DNA from: a bacterium UBP3_UBA6266
GTDB lineage: Bacteria > Auribacterota > UBA6266
DNA: 5,258 nucleotides
Direction of reading: 5' to 3'
NCBI GenBank assembly: GCA_002440765.1
Contig: DJVC01000051.1
Coordinates: 26,330-31,587 of the forward strand
Below, in pieces: positions 1-5,258 of this stretch (its first letter is position 1; every line of letters starts with the position of its first letter). Made by a program: the position numbers and the translations under genes. Under the pieces are notes generated by a model. It had not been told where the DNA came from. It was given only the letters and a program-made list of their open reading frames with translations, and did not search any database.

Positions 1-1082
1 TGGTGGCGATGGAAGCCACTACTTTAGCAAGCGCGCCCCTGATTTATTTTCACAGGAACAAGCGGTCCCTTGAAGCCACATGGAAATACCTGCTGATTTG
101 CTCCGTCGGAATCGCGTTAGCCCTTTTAGGCAACCTTTTTTTCGGCGTGGCTGTCTCTCTTTCAGGCAAAGGGAATATAGGTCTTATTATTTCCCAGCTC
201 GACCTGTCGGGCTCGGAAACAAGCATACCGTGGTTGAAAGCCGCGTTTCTTTTCATATTTGTCGGTTACGGGACAAAAATGGGTCTGGCGCCATTCCATA
301 CATGGCTACCTGACGCTCACAGCGAAGCGCCGTCGCTTGTATCCGCTTTGCTATCGGGAGCTCTCCTCAACTGCGCGTTTCTCGGCATATTGCGCGCGCA
401 CCAGGTTTGCGTTGCATCCGGAATAGCTTCATTCAGCAGGGATATATTTTTATTATTCGGACTTTTATCTATGGCGGCTGCCGCAATATTTATTTTCGGG
501 CAGCATGATTATAAAAGACTGCTCGCATATTCCAGCATAGAACATATGGGAATTATGGCATTAGGCATAGGATTGGGACAAACTGCGGCGTTCGGAGCCT
601 TATTCCATGTTTTTAACCATTCAATGGTAAAAGGTTTTTTGTTTTTCACGGCCGGAAATATTCTTTCCGTTTATCACACCAAAGAAATAAAAAACGTCAA
701 AGGGCTTATCCACATCGCCCCTGTTTCGGGAATCTTATGGATGCTTGGAATACTGGCGATAACCGGGACTCCCCCTTTCGGGGTGTTCTTCAGCGAGTTT
801 ATCATCTTCAGAAGCGCCGTGGAGCAGGGGCGCAATATTACAGCTGTTATTTATCTGATTCTGCTGGCAGCTGTTTTTATCGGGATGTTTCTGGTTATTC
901 CTGAAATGGTCCAGGGAAAACACCCTGAGAACATAAAACGTCCCGGAAAAAAAGAAAATATGTTCAGGATTCTCCCGTGCCTGGTGTTATGCGGATTCGC
1001 ACTATGGCTGGGATTCTGCGTTCCTGACTGGCTGCAAAATATATTGCAACGGGCGTTAATAATATTGGAAAATTTAAAATGA
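1..1082 (+). CDS. HyfF/NuoM-like ion-translocating membrane subunit of an Ehr-type complex (5' end missing)
   Basis: Antiporter-like membrane subunit of the NuoL/M/N-MrpA/D family, closest in appearance to hydrogenase-4 subunit F; it should move H+ or Na+ across the inner membrane, driven by the peripheral arm. The frame is open to the left edge, and the GTG at base 3 is an internal Val. Visible residues are numbered from that codon. EATTLASAPL at residues 4-13 carries the Glu (E4) equivalent to the essential TM5 Glu of NuoM (E144), so roughly 120-140 residues lie off-window. The TM7 signature is at residues 91-109 (TKMGLAPFHTWLPDAHSEA), with K92 as the likely channel Lys. The TM8 Lys of NuoM is Asn here (N123 in SGALLNCA), which I believe is usual in HyfF. 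FNHSMVKGFLFFTAGN (204-219) and TGTPPFGVFFSEF (254-266) are further family motifs. About ten hydrophobic helices remain. The stop overlaps the next start by 4 bp. Family assignment is sure; ion specificity cannot be read. Confidence 0.93.
   Translation, partial: VAMEATTLASAPLIYFHRNKRSLEATWKYLLICSVGIALALLGNLFFGVAVSLSGKGNIGLIISQLDLSGSETSIPWLKAAFLFIFVGYGTKMGLAPFHTWLPDAHSEAPSLVSALLSGALLNCAFLGILRAHQVCVASGIASFSRDIFLLFGLLSMAAAAIFIFGQHDYKRLLAYSSIEHMGIMALGIGLGQTAAFGALFHVFNHSMVKGFLFFTAGNILSVYHTKEIKNVKGLIHIAPVSGILWMLGILAITGTPPFGVFFSEFIIFRSAVEQGRNITAVIYLILLAAVFIGMFLVIPEMVQGKHPENIKRPGKKENMFRILPCLVLCGFALWLGFCVPDWLQNILQRALIILENLK
1079..1082 (+). other. ATGA stop/start overlap (translational coupling)
   Basis: The TGA of the HyfF-like gene (1080-1082) overlaps the ATG of the large-subunit gene (1079-1081). 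The only upstream purine motif is a weak TTGGAAA at 1065-1071, with GGA ending 9 bases before the ATG. The start therefore probably depends on ribosomes finishing the upstream gene, which would keep the membrane and catalytic-arm subunits in step. The overlap is seen directly; the coupling is inferred. Confidence 0.8.
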
Positions 1083-2548
1083 AAAACAGCCTTATCACTT
1101 CTAATTGCAGACCGGTAAATTCAGAGACCATACCGGTATTTACCGTCGGGGAATTCGCGGATGAAGTATTGAGGCTTTCCGGGCAGGGACAGAGGATAGT
1201 CAATTACTTTGCCGCGCAGGACAAGAACAGGGCTGTTAGCCTTTTCGCGGTTTTAGCCCATGACACAAACGGCAAATTAAGAATCCTGTCCAGCGGGAAA
1301 ATAGAAAAAGAGTTCCCGTCATTGACGCCTGATTGTGTTCAGGCAAATATGTTCGAACGCGAAATAGCCGAGCAATGGGACATCATTCCCGTAAACCACC
1401 CATGGCTAAAACCCGTCCGGCTTCAGAAGCCTCAAAAACCGGAGATGTTTTTACAGTCCTATTCGGATGAAATACACGAGGTTGCTGTGGGCCCTGTTCA
1501 CGCCGGTATTATTGAGCCGGGCCATTTCCGTTTCCAGTGCTCCGGAGAAACAGTATTGAATCTCGAAATATCGCTTGGATACCAGCACCGCGGAATAGAA
1601 AAAACCCTTATCGGAGGACCCGGCGGCAGGAGTATCCATTACATTGAAACATCCGCCGGAGATACGACCATAGGCCATACATCGGCATACGTCCAGGCAC
1701 TGGAAGCTCTCTCTAACTGCAATGTCAGCGCAAGAGCTCAGGCGCTAAGAGGCATTATGCTTGAACTGGAACGCCTCGCAAATCATACCGGTGACCTGGG
1801 AGCGCTGGCAAACGATATAGGATACCTGCCCACCGCTTCTTACTGCGGGCGCATCCGCGGCGACTTCCTGAACTTAACCGCGTTAATCTGCGGAAACAGG
1901 TTCGGGCGAAATATGATATGCCCCGGCGGCGTCCGGTTCGACCTCGATAAAAGAATTATCGGGGAATTCCTCAAGCGACTGGAAAAAATATTCGCCGACC
2001 TGACTAACGCGGTGGAATTACTGTGGAACACACCTTCGGTTATGGACCGCTTTGAGGGCGCGGGTAAAATTTCACGGGAAACAGGAGAAAAACTGGGATT
2101 GGTGGGAATTCCCGCGCGCGCATGCGGTATAACGCGTGACATACGCTTTGATTTCCCGTATGGCATATACCGCCTCGCCCAATTGCCCGTCTCTACATAT
2201 AACACCGGCGATGTCTTCGCGAGGGCTTACACCAGATGGCTTGAAATACAAAAGTCAGTCGAGTTTATAAATAACCAGTGTAAATCACTGCCGGCGGGGG
2301 AAATAAAGATTTCCTGCGGCGTTCCGGCTTCCAATACCACGGTCGTTTCCCTGACAGAAGGATGGAGAGGAGAAATTTGCCACACAGCCATAACGGATGA
2401 AAAGGGTTCATTCAAATCTTATAAGATAGTCGACCCTTCTTTCCATAACTGGACAGGTCTGCAAATTGCGATGAGAAACGAACAGATATCAAATTTTCCT
2501 TTGTGCAACAAAAGCTTCAATCTTTCTTATTGCGGACATGACCTATAA
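1079..2548 (+). CDS. Fused NuoC-NuoD (HyfG-like) large subunit lacking all Ni-binding cysteines; Ehr complex
   Basis: Large subunit of the peripheral arm, in the layout of HycE/HyfG. Residues 1 to about 115 are a NuoC/30-kDa domain ending in the signature MFEREIAEQW (91-100) and HPWLKPVR (107-114). Residues from about 130 to 489 are a NuoD/49-kDa/NiFe large-subunit domain: GPVHAGIIEPGHFRF (138-152), HRGIEK (170-175), and the LERLANHTGDLGALANDIGY block (230-249). In group 4 hydrogenases the L1 motif is CGxC and the L2 motif is DPCxxC. Here they read AGDT (193-196) and DPSFHN (452-457), so all four metal ligands are replaced (Ala, Thr, Ser, Asn). H2 activity is not expected; this is the hallmark of Ehr complexes. 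The 32 residues after L2 (ending NLSYCGHDL) would not need the protease cleavage that matures NiFe enzymes. The substrate is unknown; quinone or another acceptor is possible. Length of 489 fits a CD fusion. The frame is intact with no sign of decay. Confidence 0.93.
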   Translation: MKNSLITSNCRPVNSETIPVFTVGEFADEVLRLSGQGQRIVNYFAAQDKNRAVSLFAVLAHDTNGKLRILSSGKIEKEFPSLTPDCVQANMFEREIAEQWDIIPVNHPWLKPVRLQKPQKPEMFLQSYSDEIHEVAVGPVHAGIIEPGHFRFQCSGETVLNLEISLGYQHRGIEKTLIGGPGGRSIHYIETSAGDTTIGHTSAYVQALEALSNCNVSARAQALRGIMLELERLANHTGDLGALANDIGYLPTASYCGRIRGDFLNLTALICGNRFGRNMICPGGVRFDLDKRIIGEFLKRLEKIFADLTNAVELLWNTPSVMDRFEGAGKISRETGEKLGLVGIPARACGITRDIRFDFPYGIYRLAQLPVSTYNTGDVFARAYTRWLEIQKSVEFINNQCKSLPAGEIKISCGVPASNTTVVSLTEGWRGEICHTAITDEKGSFKSYKIVDPSFHNWTGLQIAMRNEQISNFPLCNKSFNLSYCGHDL

Positions 2549-2550
2549 TA

Positions 2551-2558
2551 AAAAAGGA
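2551..2558 (+). promoter_or_regulatory. Ribosome binding site of the small-subunit gene
   Basis: AAAAAGGA ends 5 bases before the ATG at 2564, inside the 15-bp gap after the large-subunit stop. It is a good Shine-Dalgarno match and supports this start. There is no room for a separate promoter or terminator in the gap. Confidence 0.65.
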
Positions 2559-2563
2559 ATAAT

Positions 2564-3349
2564 ATGTTAAAAGTAATTTCAGCGCGTATAAAACAAGGTT
2601 ACAAAACATCAAAGTTCCCCGAAGAAAAACCGGCATTACCGGACCGGTTCAGGGGATATCCTGTTATTGATAATTCAAAATTTGAGAATAACCGCGAATC
2701 TTTTGATGACATTTGCCCGACAGGAGCATTATCCCGCAAAAAGGGCTGTTCTCTTGACCTTGCAAAATGCATCTTTTGCGGAGCGTGTGAATCCGCCTAT
2801 CCGAAGGGAACCATTTCTTTCTCAAATGACCACAGCCTTTCCGCGTCAAGAAAAGAAGATTTAACTGTGACCGGAGACCGGCAGCCGCGCGTTACCGTTA
2901 CCCCCTATGAAAAATGCAGGGCTTTTGGCAAATCCCTTAAACTCCGCCAGGTAAGCGCGGGAGGATGCAACGCCTGTGAATCGGATACAAATGTTTTGAC
3001 AACACCATTTTTTGACCTGTCGCGGTTCGGCATCCAGTTTGTTGCGTCGCCGCGCCATGCCGACGGGCTGCTTGTGACAGGACCTGTTACAAAAAATATG
3101 GAGTACGCCTTAAAGAAAACATATGACGCCATGCCCGAACCCAAACTGGTAATCGCGGTCGGGGCCTGCGCGCTATCGGGCGGGATATATCAAGGCCACC
3201 CGGAAGTTTGCGGGGGCGTCGACAATATTATACCCGTTGACCTGTATATCCCGGGGTGTCCGCCGCATCCATTCACAATTTTAGACGGGCTTCTCCGTTT
3301 GCTGGGCAACAATATCGGGCCATCAAAAAAAATTAAGGAGCAGGGATAG
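2564..3349 (+). CDS. Ferredoxin-NuoB fusion (HyfH-HyfI-like) electron-transfer small subunit
   Basis: Iron-sulfur subunit that should pass electrons from a donor to, or from, the large-subunit active site on the cytoplasmic face. Residues from about 45 to 90 are a ferredoxin-like domain with one usable cluster: C51 in ICPTGAL plus C69, C72 and C75 in CIFCGACESAYP. The fourth Cys of that second motif is Tyr79; it would have served the first cluster, whose other ligands are absent, so its loss is consistent. Residues from about 110 to 250 are NuoB/20-kDa/NiFe small-subunit-like, with all four proximal-cluster ligands: C135 and C138 (GGCNACES), C202 (VGACALSGG) and C232 (PGCPPHP). C62 and C216 are extra. 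At 261 aa it is longer than a plain NuoB because of the N-terminal domain. In E. coli hyf, the ferredoxin HyfH and the small subunit HyfI are separate genes in this order after HyfG, so this gene seems to merge the two. It follows the large subunit by 15 bp. Confidence 0.93.
   Translation: MLKVISARIKQGYKTSKFPEEKPALPDRFRGYPVIDNSKFENNRESFDDICPTGALSRKKGCSLDLAKCIFCGACESAYPKGTISFSNDHSLSASRKEDLTVTGDRQPRVTVTPYEKCRAFGKSLKLRQVSAGGCNACESDTNVLTTPFFDLSRFGIQFVASPRHADGLLVTGPVTKNMEYALKKTYDAMPEPKLVIAVGACALSGGIYQGHPEVCGGVDNIIPVDLYIPGCPPHPFTILDGLLRLLGNNIGPSKKIKEQG
3335..3340 (+). promoter_or_regulatory. Ribosome binding site of the EIIA-CBS gene
   Basis: AAGGAG lies inside the last codons of the small-subunit gene, 11 bases before the ATG at 3352. 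It is a strong core, slightly far from the start. Because it sits in the upstream coding sequence and the gap between genes is 2 bp, the two genes must share a transcript. Confidence 0.65.
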
Positions 3350-3351
3350 AT

Positions 3352-4272
3352 ATGATTAATTTGCGAAAATATATTTTCCCGGAATTGATTGTAACCGGTA
3401 TAGACGCTGAAACAAAAGAAGAAGCCATAAAACTGCTTACGGAAAAAACTTTTGCGTTCAGGGCTGATTGCGCCGGAACAGCTTCAAAAGATACGGCGTA
3501 TAAAGAGCTTCTGGAACGTGAAAAACTCCAGACTACCGGGCTGGGAGAAGGCATGGCTTTTCCCCATGCCCGCATAAAAGGATGGAGACAATTTGTAATG
3601 GCATTGGGCATAACAAAGAAAGCGATAGATTTTTCCAGCCTTGACAAAAAACCCGTTCATTTTATATGTGTAATGATATCTTCCCAGGATGACCATTACA
3701 TAATTCTCCAGGCAATGTCGGCTATAATGCGTTTTATGAGAGATACCGGGAACATAAAAACTTTGTTCGGCAATTCGAACAGCGCGGAAATAGCCGCTTC
3801 ACTGATAAACTATAACCTCGAAACCGGTAAAAGTATCCTGGCTCGGGATATTGTCAGGCCTGTCAAAGCTTCGGTAACTTTAAATACAACCGTTGAAGAA
3901 ACAACCCGGATAATGCATTTAAACCATCTTGATATCCTGCCTGTCGTGGACGAAAACAACAATTTTTGCGGGCATATTTCATGTTTCGATATTTTTACCT
4001 ACGGAATCCCCGATTTTTTCACGCAGCTGCATACAGTCTCATTCGTAAAACACATAGACCCCTTTGAAAAATATTTTAAGATAAAGAAAGACCTTAAAGT
4101 CGAATCTCTCGTCAACAAAAATTGCGCGACTGTCGCGGAAGACGCGACTTTGCTTGAAATAGTTTTCCAGCTTGCGGTAAAAAACAACCAGAAACTTTTC
4201 GTAGTGAAACACGGGAAACTCGAAGGCGAAATAGACCGTTTCAGCATTATAGACAAAGTCTTGTTTTTCTAA
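3352..4272 (+). CDS. PTS EIIA (fructose/nitrogen type) domain fused to a CBS domain pair
   Basis: Predicted soluble regulator. Residues 1 to about 155 form a PTS_EIIA type-2 domain (PtsN/EIIA-Fru fold). The active-site motif TTGLGEGMAFPHARIKG (61-77) contains His72, the expected phosphorylation site, and the second conserved His is H115 in SSQDDHYIILQAMSAIMRF. Residues from about 163 to 218 form a first CBS motif (DIVRPVKASVTLNTTVEET, then HLDILPVVDENNNFCGHIS), and from about 248 to 303 a second one (VESLVNKNCATVAEDATLLE, then KLFVVKHGKLEGEIDRFSI). CBS pairs commonly bind AMP, ADP or ATP. No EIIB, EIIC, HPr or Enzyme I gene is nearby and there is no membrane segment, so a role in sugar uptake is unlikely. 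By analogy with PtsN, which controls ion transport, it may regulate the transporter encoded 19 bp downstream or the redox complex upstream; this is inference. The domain calls are firm. Confidence 0.9.
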   Translation: MINLRKYIFPELIVTGIDAETKEEAIKLLTEKTFAFRADCAGTASKDTAYKELLEREKLQTTGLGEGMAFPHARIKGWRQFVMALGITKKAIDFSSLDKKPVHFICVMISSQDDHYIILQAMSAIMRFMRDTGNIKTLFGNSNSAEIAASLINYNLETGKSILARDIVRPVKASVTLNTTVEETTRIMHLNHLDILPVVDENNNFCGHISCFDIFTYGIPDFFTQLHTVSFVKHIDPFEKYFKIKKDLKVESLVNKNCATVAEDATLLEIVFQLAVKNNQKLFVVKHGKLEGEIDRFSIIDKVLFF

Positions 4273-4275
4273 AAC

Positions 4276-4282
4276 AAAAGGA
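4276..4282 (+). promoter_or_regulatory. Ribosome binding site that selects the GTG start at 4292
   Basis: AAAAGGA lies in the 19-bp gap. It leaves 9 bases to the GTG at 4292, but only 3 to the in-frame TTG at 4286. The spacing therefore favours GTG. No in-frame ATG exists upstream before the stop at 4250-4252. Confidence 0.6.
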
Positions 4283-4291
4283 TACTTGACC

Positions 4292-5258
4292 GTGAATACG
4301 ATATTCGCCGTGCTTATTTTTGCGGTAGTGTACATTTTTATCGCGTCCGAAAAACTTGAAAAAACCGTAGCCACGCTAATCGGCGCTTTTTTAATGCTGG
4401 CTTTCCATCTCGTCCCTTTTGAAAAAGCTATCGCGGCAATAGACCTGAACGTAATCTTCCTGCTGGTGGGAATGATGACATGCATTTACATACTGTCAAG
4501 GACAGGATTCTTCGAATGGATGGCAATAATCGTGGCAAAACATTCCAAAGGAGAACCTATAGTCATAATGGTTTTATTCCTTGTCATAACCGCGGTTTTT
4601 TCCGCGTTTCTGGATAATGTCACCACGATTATCCTGCTGGCTCCCGTAACTATACTGATAGCCGGCATTCTGGAAATATCCCCCGTCCCATTCCTTATAT
4701 GTGAAGTCATTGCCTCAAACATCGGCGGAACCGCAACCTTGATCGGAGACCCTCCCAACATCCTTATCGGGTTACAGGCCGATTTGACTTTTAACGATTT
4801 CCTTATTAACTTAACTCCGGTAACAATCATTGTTTTCCTGTCCTTTCTCGGCACGGTATATTTTATCTTCCGCAAAAAAATCCATGTCCCCGAAAACATT
4901 AAATCAAGAGTTACCGAAGCTATCCCGCATCTGGCTATAATCGACAGGCCCAATATGATACGGGCCCTGTGGATATTAGGGCTGATTTTCCTGGGTTTTC
5001 TAACTCACGGAATCACTGACATCGAACCGGGTATCATCGCCCTGGGCGGCAGTATGCTTATGATGATTGTCTGCAGGGCTGAAATAGACTCGACTTTTAT
5101 GCGCGTTGAATGGGGGGTCATCTTCTTTTTTATCGGACTTTTTATAATAACCGCGGGGCTCGAATATACGGGGGCGATCCAAATGATAGCTCAGGGCGTT
5201 ATAAACATGGCCGGCTCGAATATGTTTCTTTTGTGCATGATAATCCTTGTCGGCAGCG
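4292..5258 (+). CDS. ArsB/NhaD/P-protein-like ion transporter, IT superfamily (3' end missing)
   Basis: Polytopic inner-membrane transporter of the CitMHS/ArsB group (IT superfamily), whose members move Na+/H+, arsenite or organic anions. The 322 visible codons begin at GTG. The N-terminus looks complete: the family pattern of a first helix (2-18), then SEKLEKTVATLIGA (19-32), then a helix around 53-69 ending in LSRTGFFEWMA (68-78). SAFLDNVTTIILLAPVT (104-120) and ASNIGGTATLIGDPPNILIG (141-160) are the diagnostic first-half substrate/ion-site motifs, and WGVIFFFIGLFIITAGLE (274-291) opens the second-half repeat. About ten helices are seen. The frame runs off the right edge one base into codon 323; a usual length of about 420-430 aa suggests some 100 residues are missing, including the second inverted-repeat motif. 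The closest look is to the P-protein/NhaD-like branch rather than true arsenite pumps, and no ars genes are visible. A Na+/H+ antiporter role fits the ion-pump neighbourhood but is not proven. Confidence 0.88.
   Translation, partial: MNTIFAVLIFAVVYIFIASEKLEKTVATLIGAFLMLAFHLVPFEKAIAAIDLNVIFLLVGMMTCIYILSRTGFFEWMAIIVAKHSKGEPIVIMVLFLVITAVFSAFLDNVTTIILLAPVTILIAGILEISPVPFLICEVIASNIGGTATLIGDPPNILIGLQADLTFNDFLINLTPVTIIVFLSFLGTVYFIFRKKIHVPENIKSRVTEAIPHLAIIDRPNMIRALWILGLIFLGFLTHGITDIEPGIIALGGSMLMMIVCRAEIDSTFMRVEWGVIFFFIGLFIITAGLEYTGAIQMIAQGVINMAGSNMFLLCMIILVGS

Noticed and set aside
3..5. GTG as the start codon of the first gene
   Set aside because: The encoded protein begins in the middle of the conserved TM5 region of HyfF/NuoM (EATTLASAPL), and the frame is open to the edge. 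This GTG is an internal Val codon of a gene cut by the window.
771..790. CCCC-TTTC-GGGG hairpin followed by TGTTCTT, resembling a terminator
   Set aside because: It lies inside the first gene and encodes the conserved TPPFGVFF motif. The stem is 4 bp and there is no proper T-run.
1688..1690. Tyr204 (in SAYVQALE) as proof of a quinone pocket like that of NuoD
   Set aside because: It does line up with the quinone-pocket Tyr of complex I as I recall it, but active hydrogenases such as HycE also have Tyr there. It does not discriminate between the two.
1840..2205. Antisense open frame of 121 codons within the large-subunit gene
   Set aside because: It is a shadow of a strongly conserved coding region, with low-information composition and no plausible ribosome site noted.
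4126..4148. Local inverted/direct repeat of CGCGACT / TCGCG
   Set aside because: It is a few bases long and falls in the second CBS domain, where Ala/Thr/Asp codons explain it. It has no palindromic operator geometry or neighbouring promoter.
4286..4288. TTG as the start of the transporter gene
   Set aside because: It is only 3 bases from the purine-rich ribosome site, whereas GTG at 4292 has a normal 9-base spacing. The difference is only two residues.
4273..4291. Possible promoter or terminator between the EIIA-CBS gene and the transporter gene
   Set aside because: The gap is 19 bp, holds only a ribosome site, and has no inverted repeat or -10/-35 pair.
4039..4953. Two long antisense open frames (4039-4485 and 4486-4953, 148 and 155 codons)
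   Set aside because: They mirror the EIIA-CBS and transporter genes on the other strand. They show no recognisable motif, and the + strand frames carry clear family signatures over the same bases.

Overview
The window holds five genes, all on the + strand and almost without gaps. They look like one operon that is cut at both window edges. The first three are consecutive subunits of a complex I / group 4 [NiFe]-hydrogenase type membrane complex: the 3' part of a HyfF/NuoM-like ion-pumping subunit (1-1082), a fused NuoC-NuoD (HyfG-like) large subunit (1079-2548), and a ferredoxin-NuoB (HyfH-HyfI-like) small subunit (2564-3349). Two further genes follow: a PTS EIIA domain fused to a CBS pair (3352-4272), and the first 322 codons of an ArsB/NhaD/P-protein-type ion transporter of the IT superfamily (4292 to the right edge).

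The key point is that the large subunit has the hydrogenase-type fold signatures but none of the four cysteines that hold the NiFe centre. They read Ala193, Thr196, Ser454 and Asn457. The small subunit keeps all four ligands of the proximal (N2-like) 4Fe-4S cluster plus a single ferredoxin cluster, so the electron wire looks intact while the H2 site is gone. This matches the 'Ehr' (energy-converting hydrogenase-related) class, which is known but whose reaction is unsettled. It should not be annotated as a hydrogenase, nor as complex I in the strict sense.

The new-looking part is the tail of the operon. An EIIA protein with its phosphorylatable histidine (His72) and a CBS pair sits 2 bp after the complex, and an ion transporter starts 19 bp after that. 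A reasonable inference is a membrane-energy module: a redox-driven ion pump made together with a secondary ion transporter, and a soluble regulator that could sense phosphotransferase state and adenylate level. No HPr or Enzyme I gene is visible to confirm a phosphate donor.

The organism is probably an anaerobic bacterium with moderate GC. The arrangement would fit uncultured lineages such as Elusimicrobiota or Omnitrophota, or an Ehr-bearing deltaproteobacterium, but this is a guess; nothing in the window fixes the taxon. No RNA genes, mobile elements, CRISPR arrays, terminators or clear promoters were seen, and no intergenic gap exceeds 19 bp.
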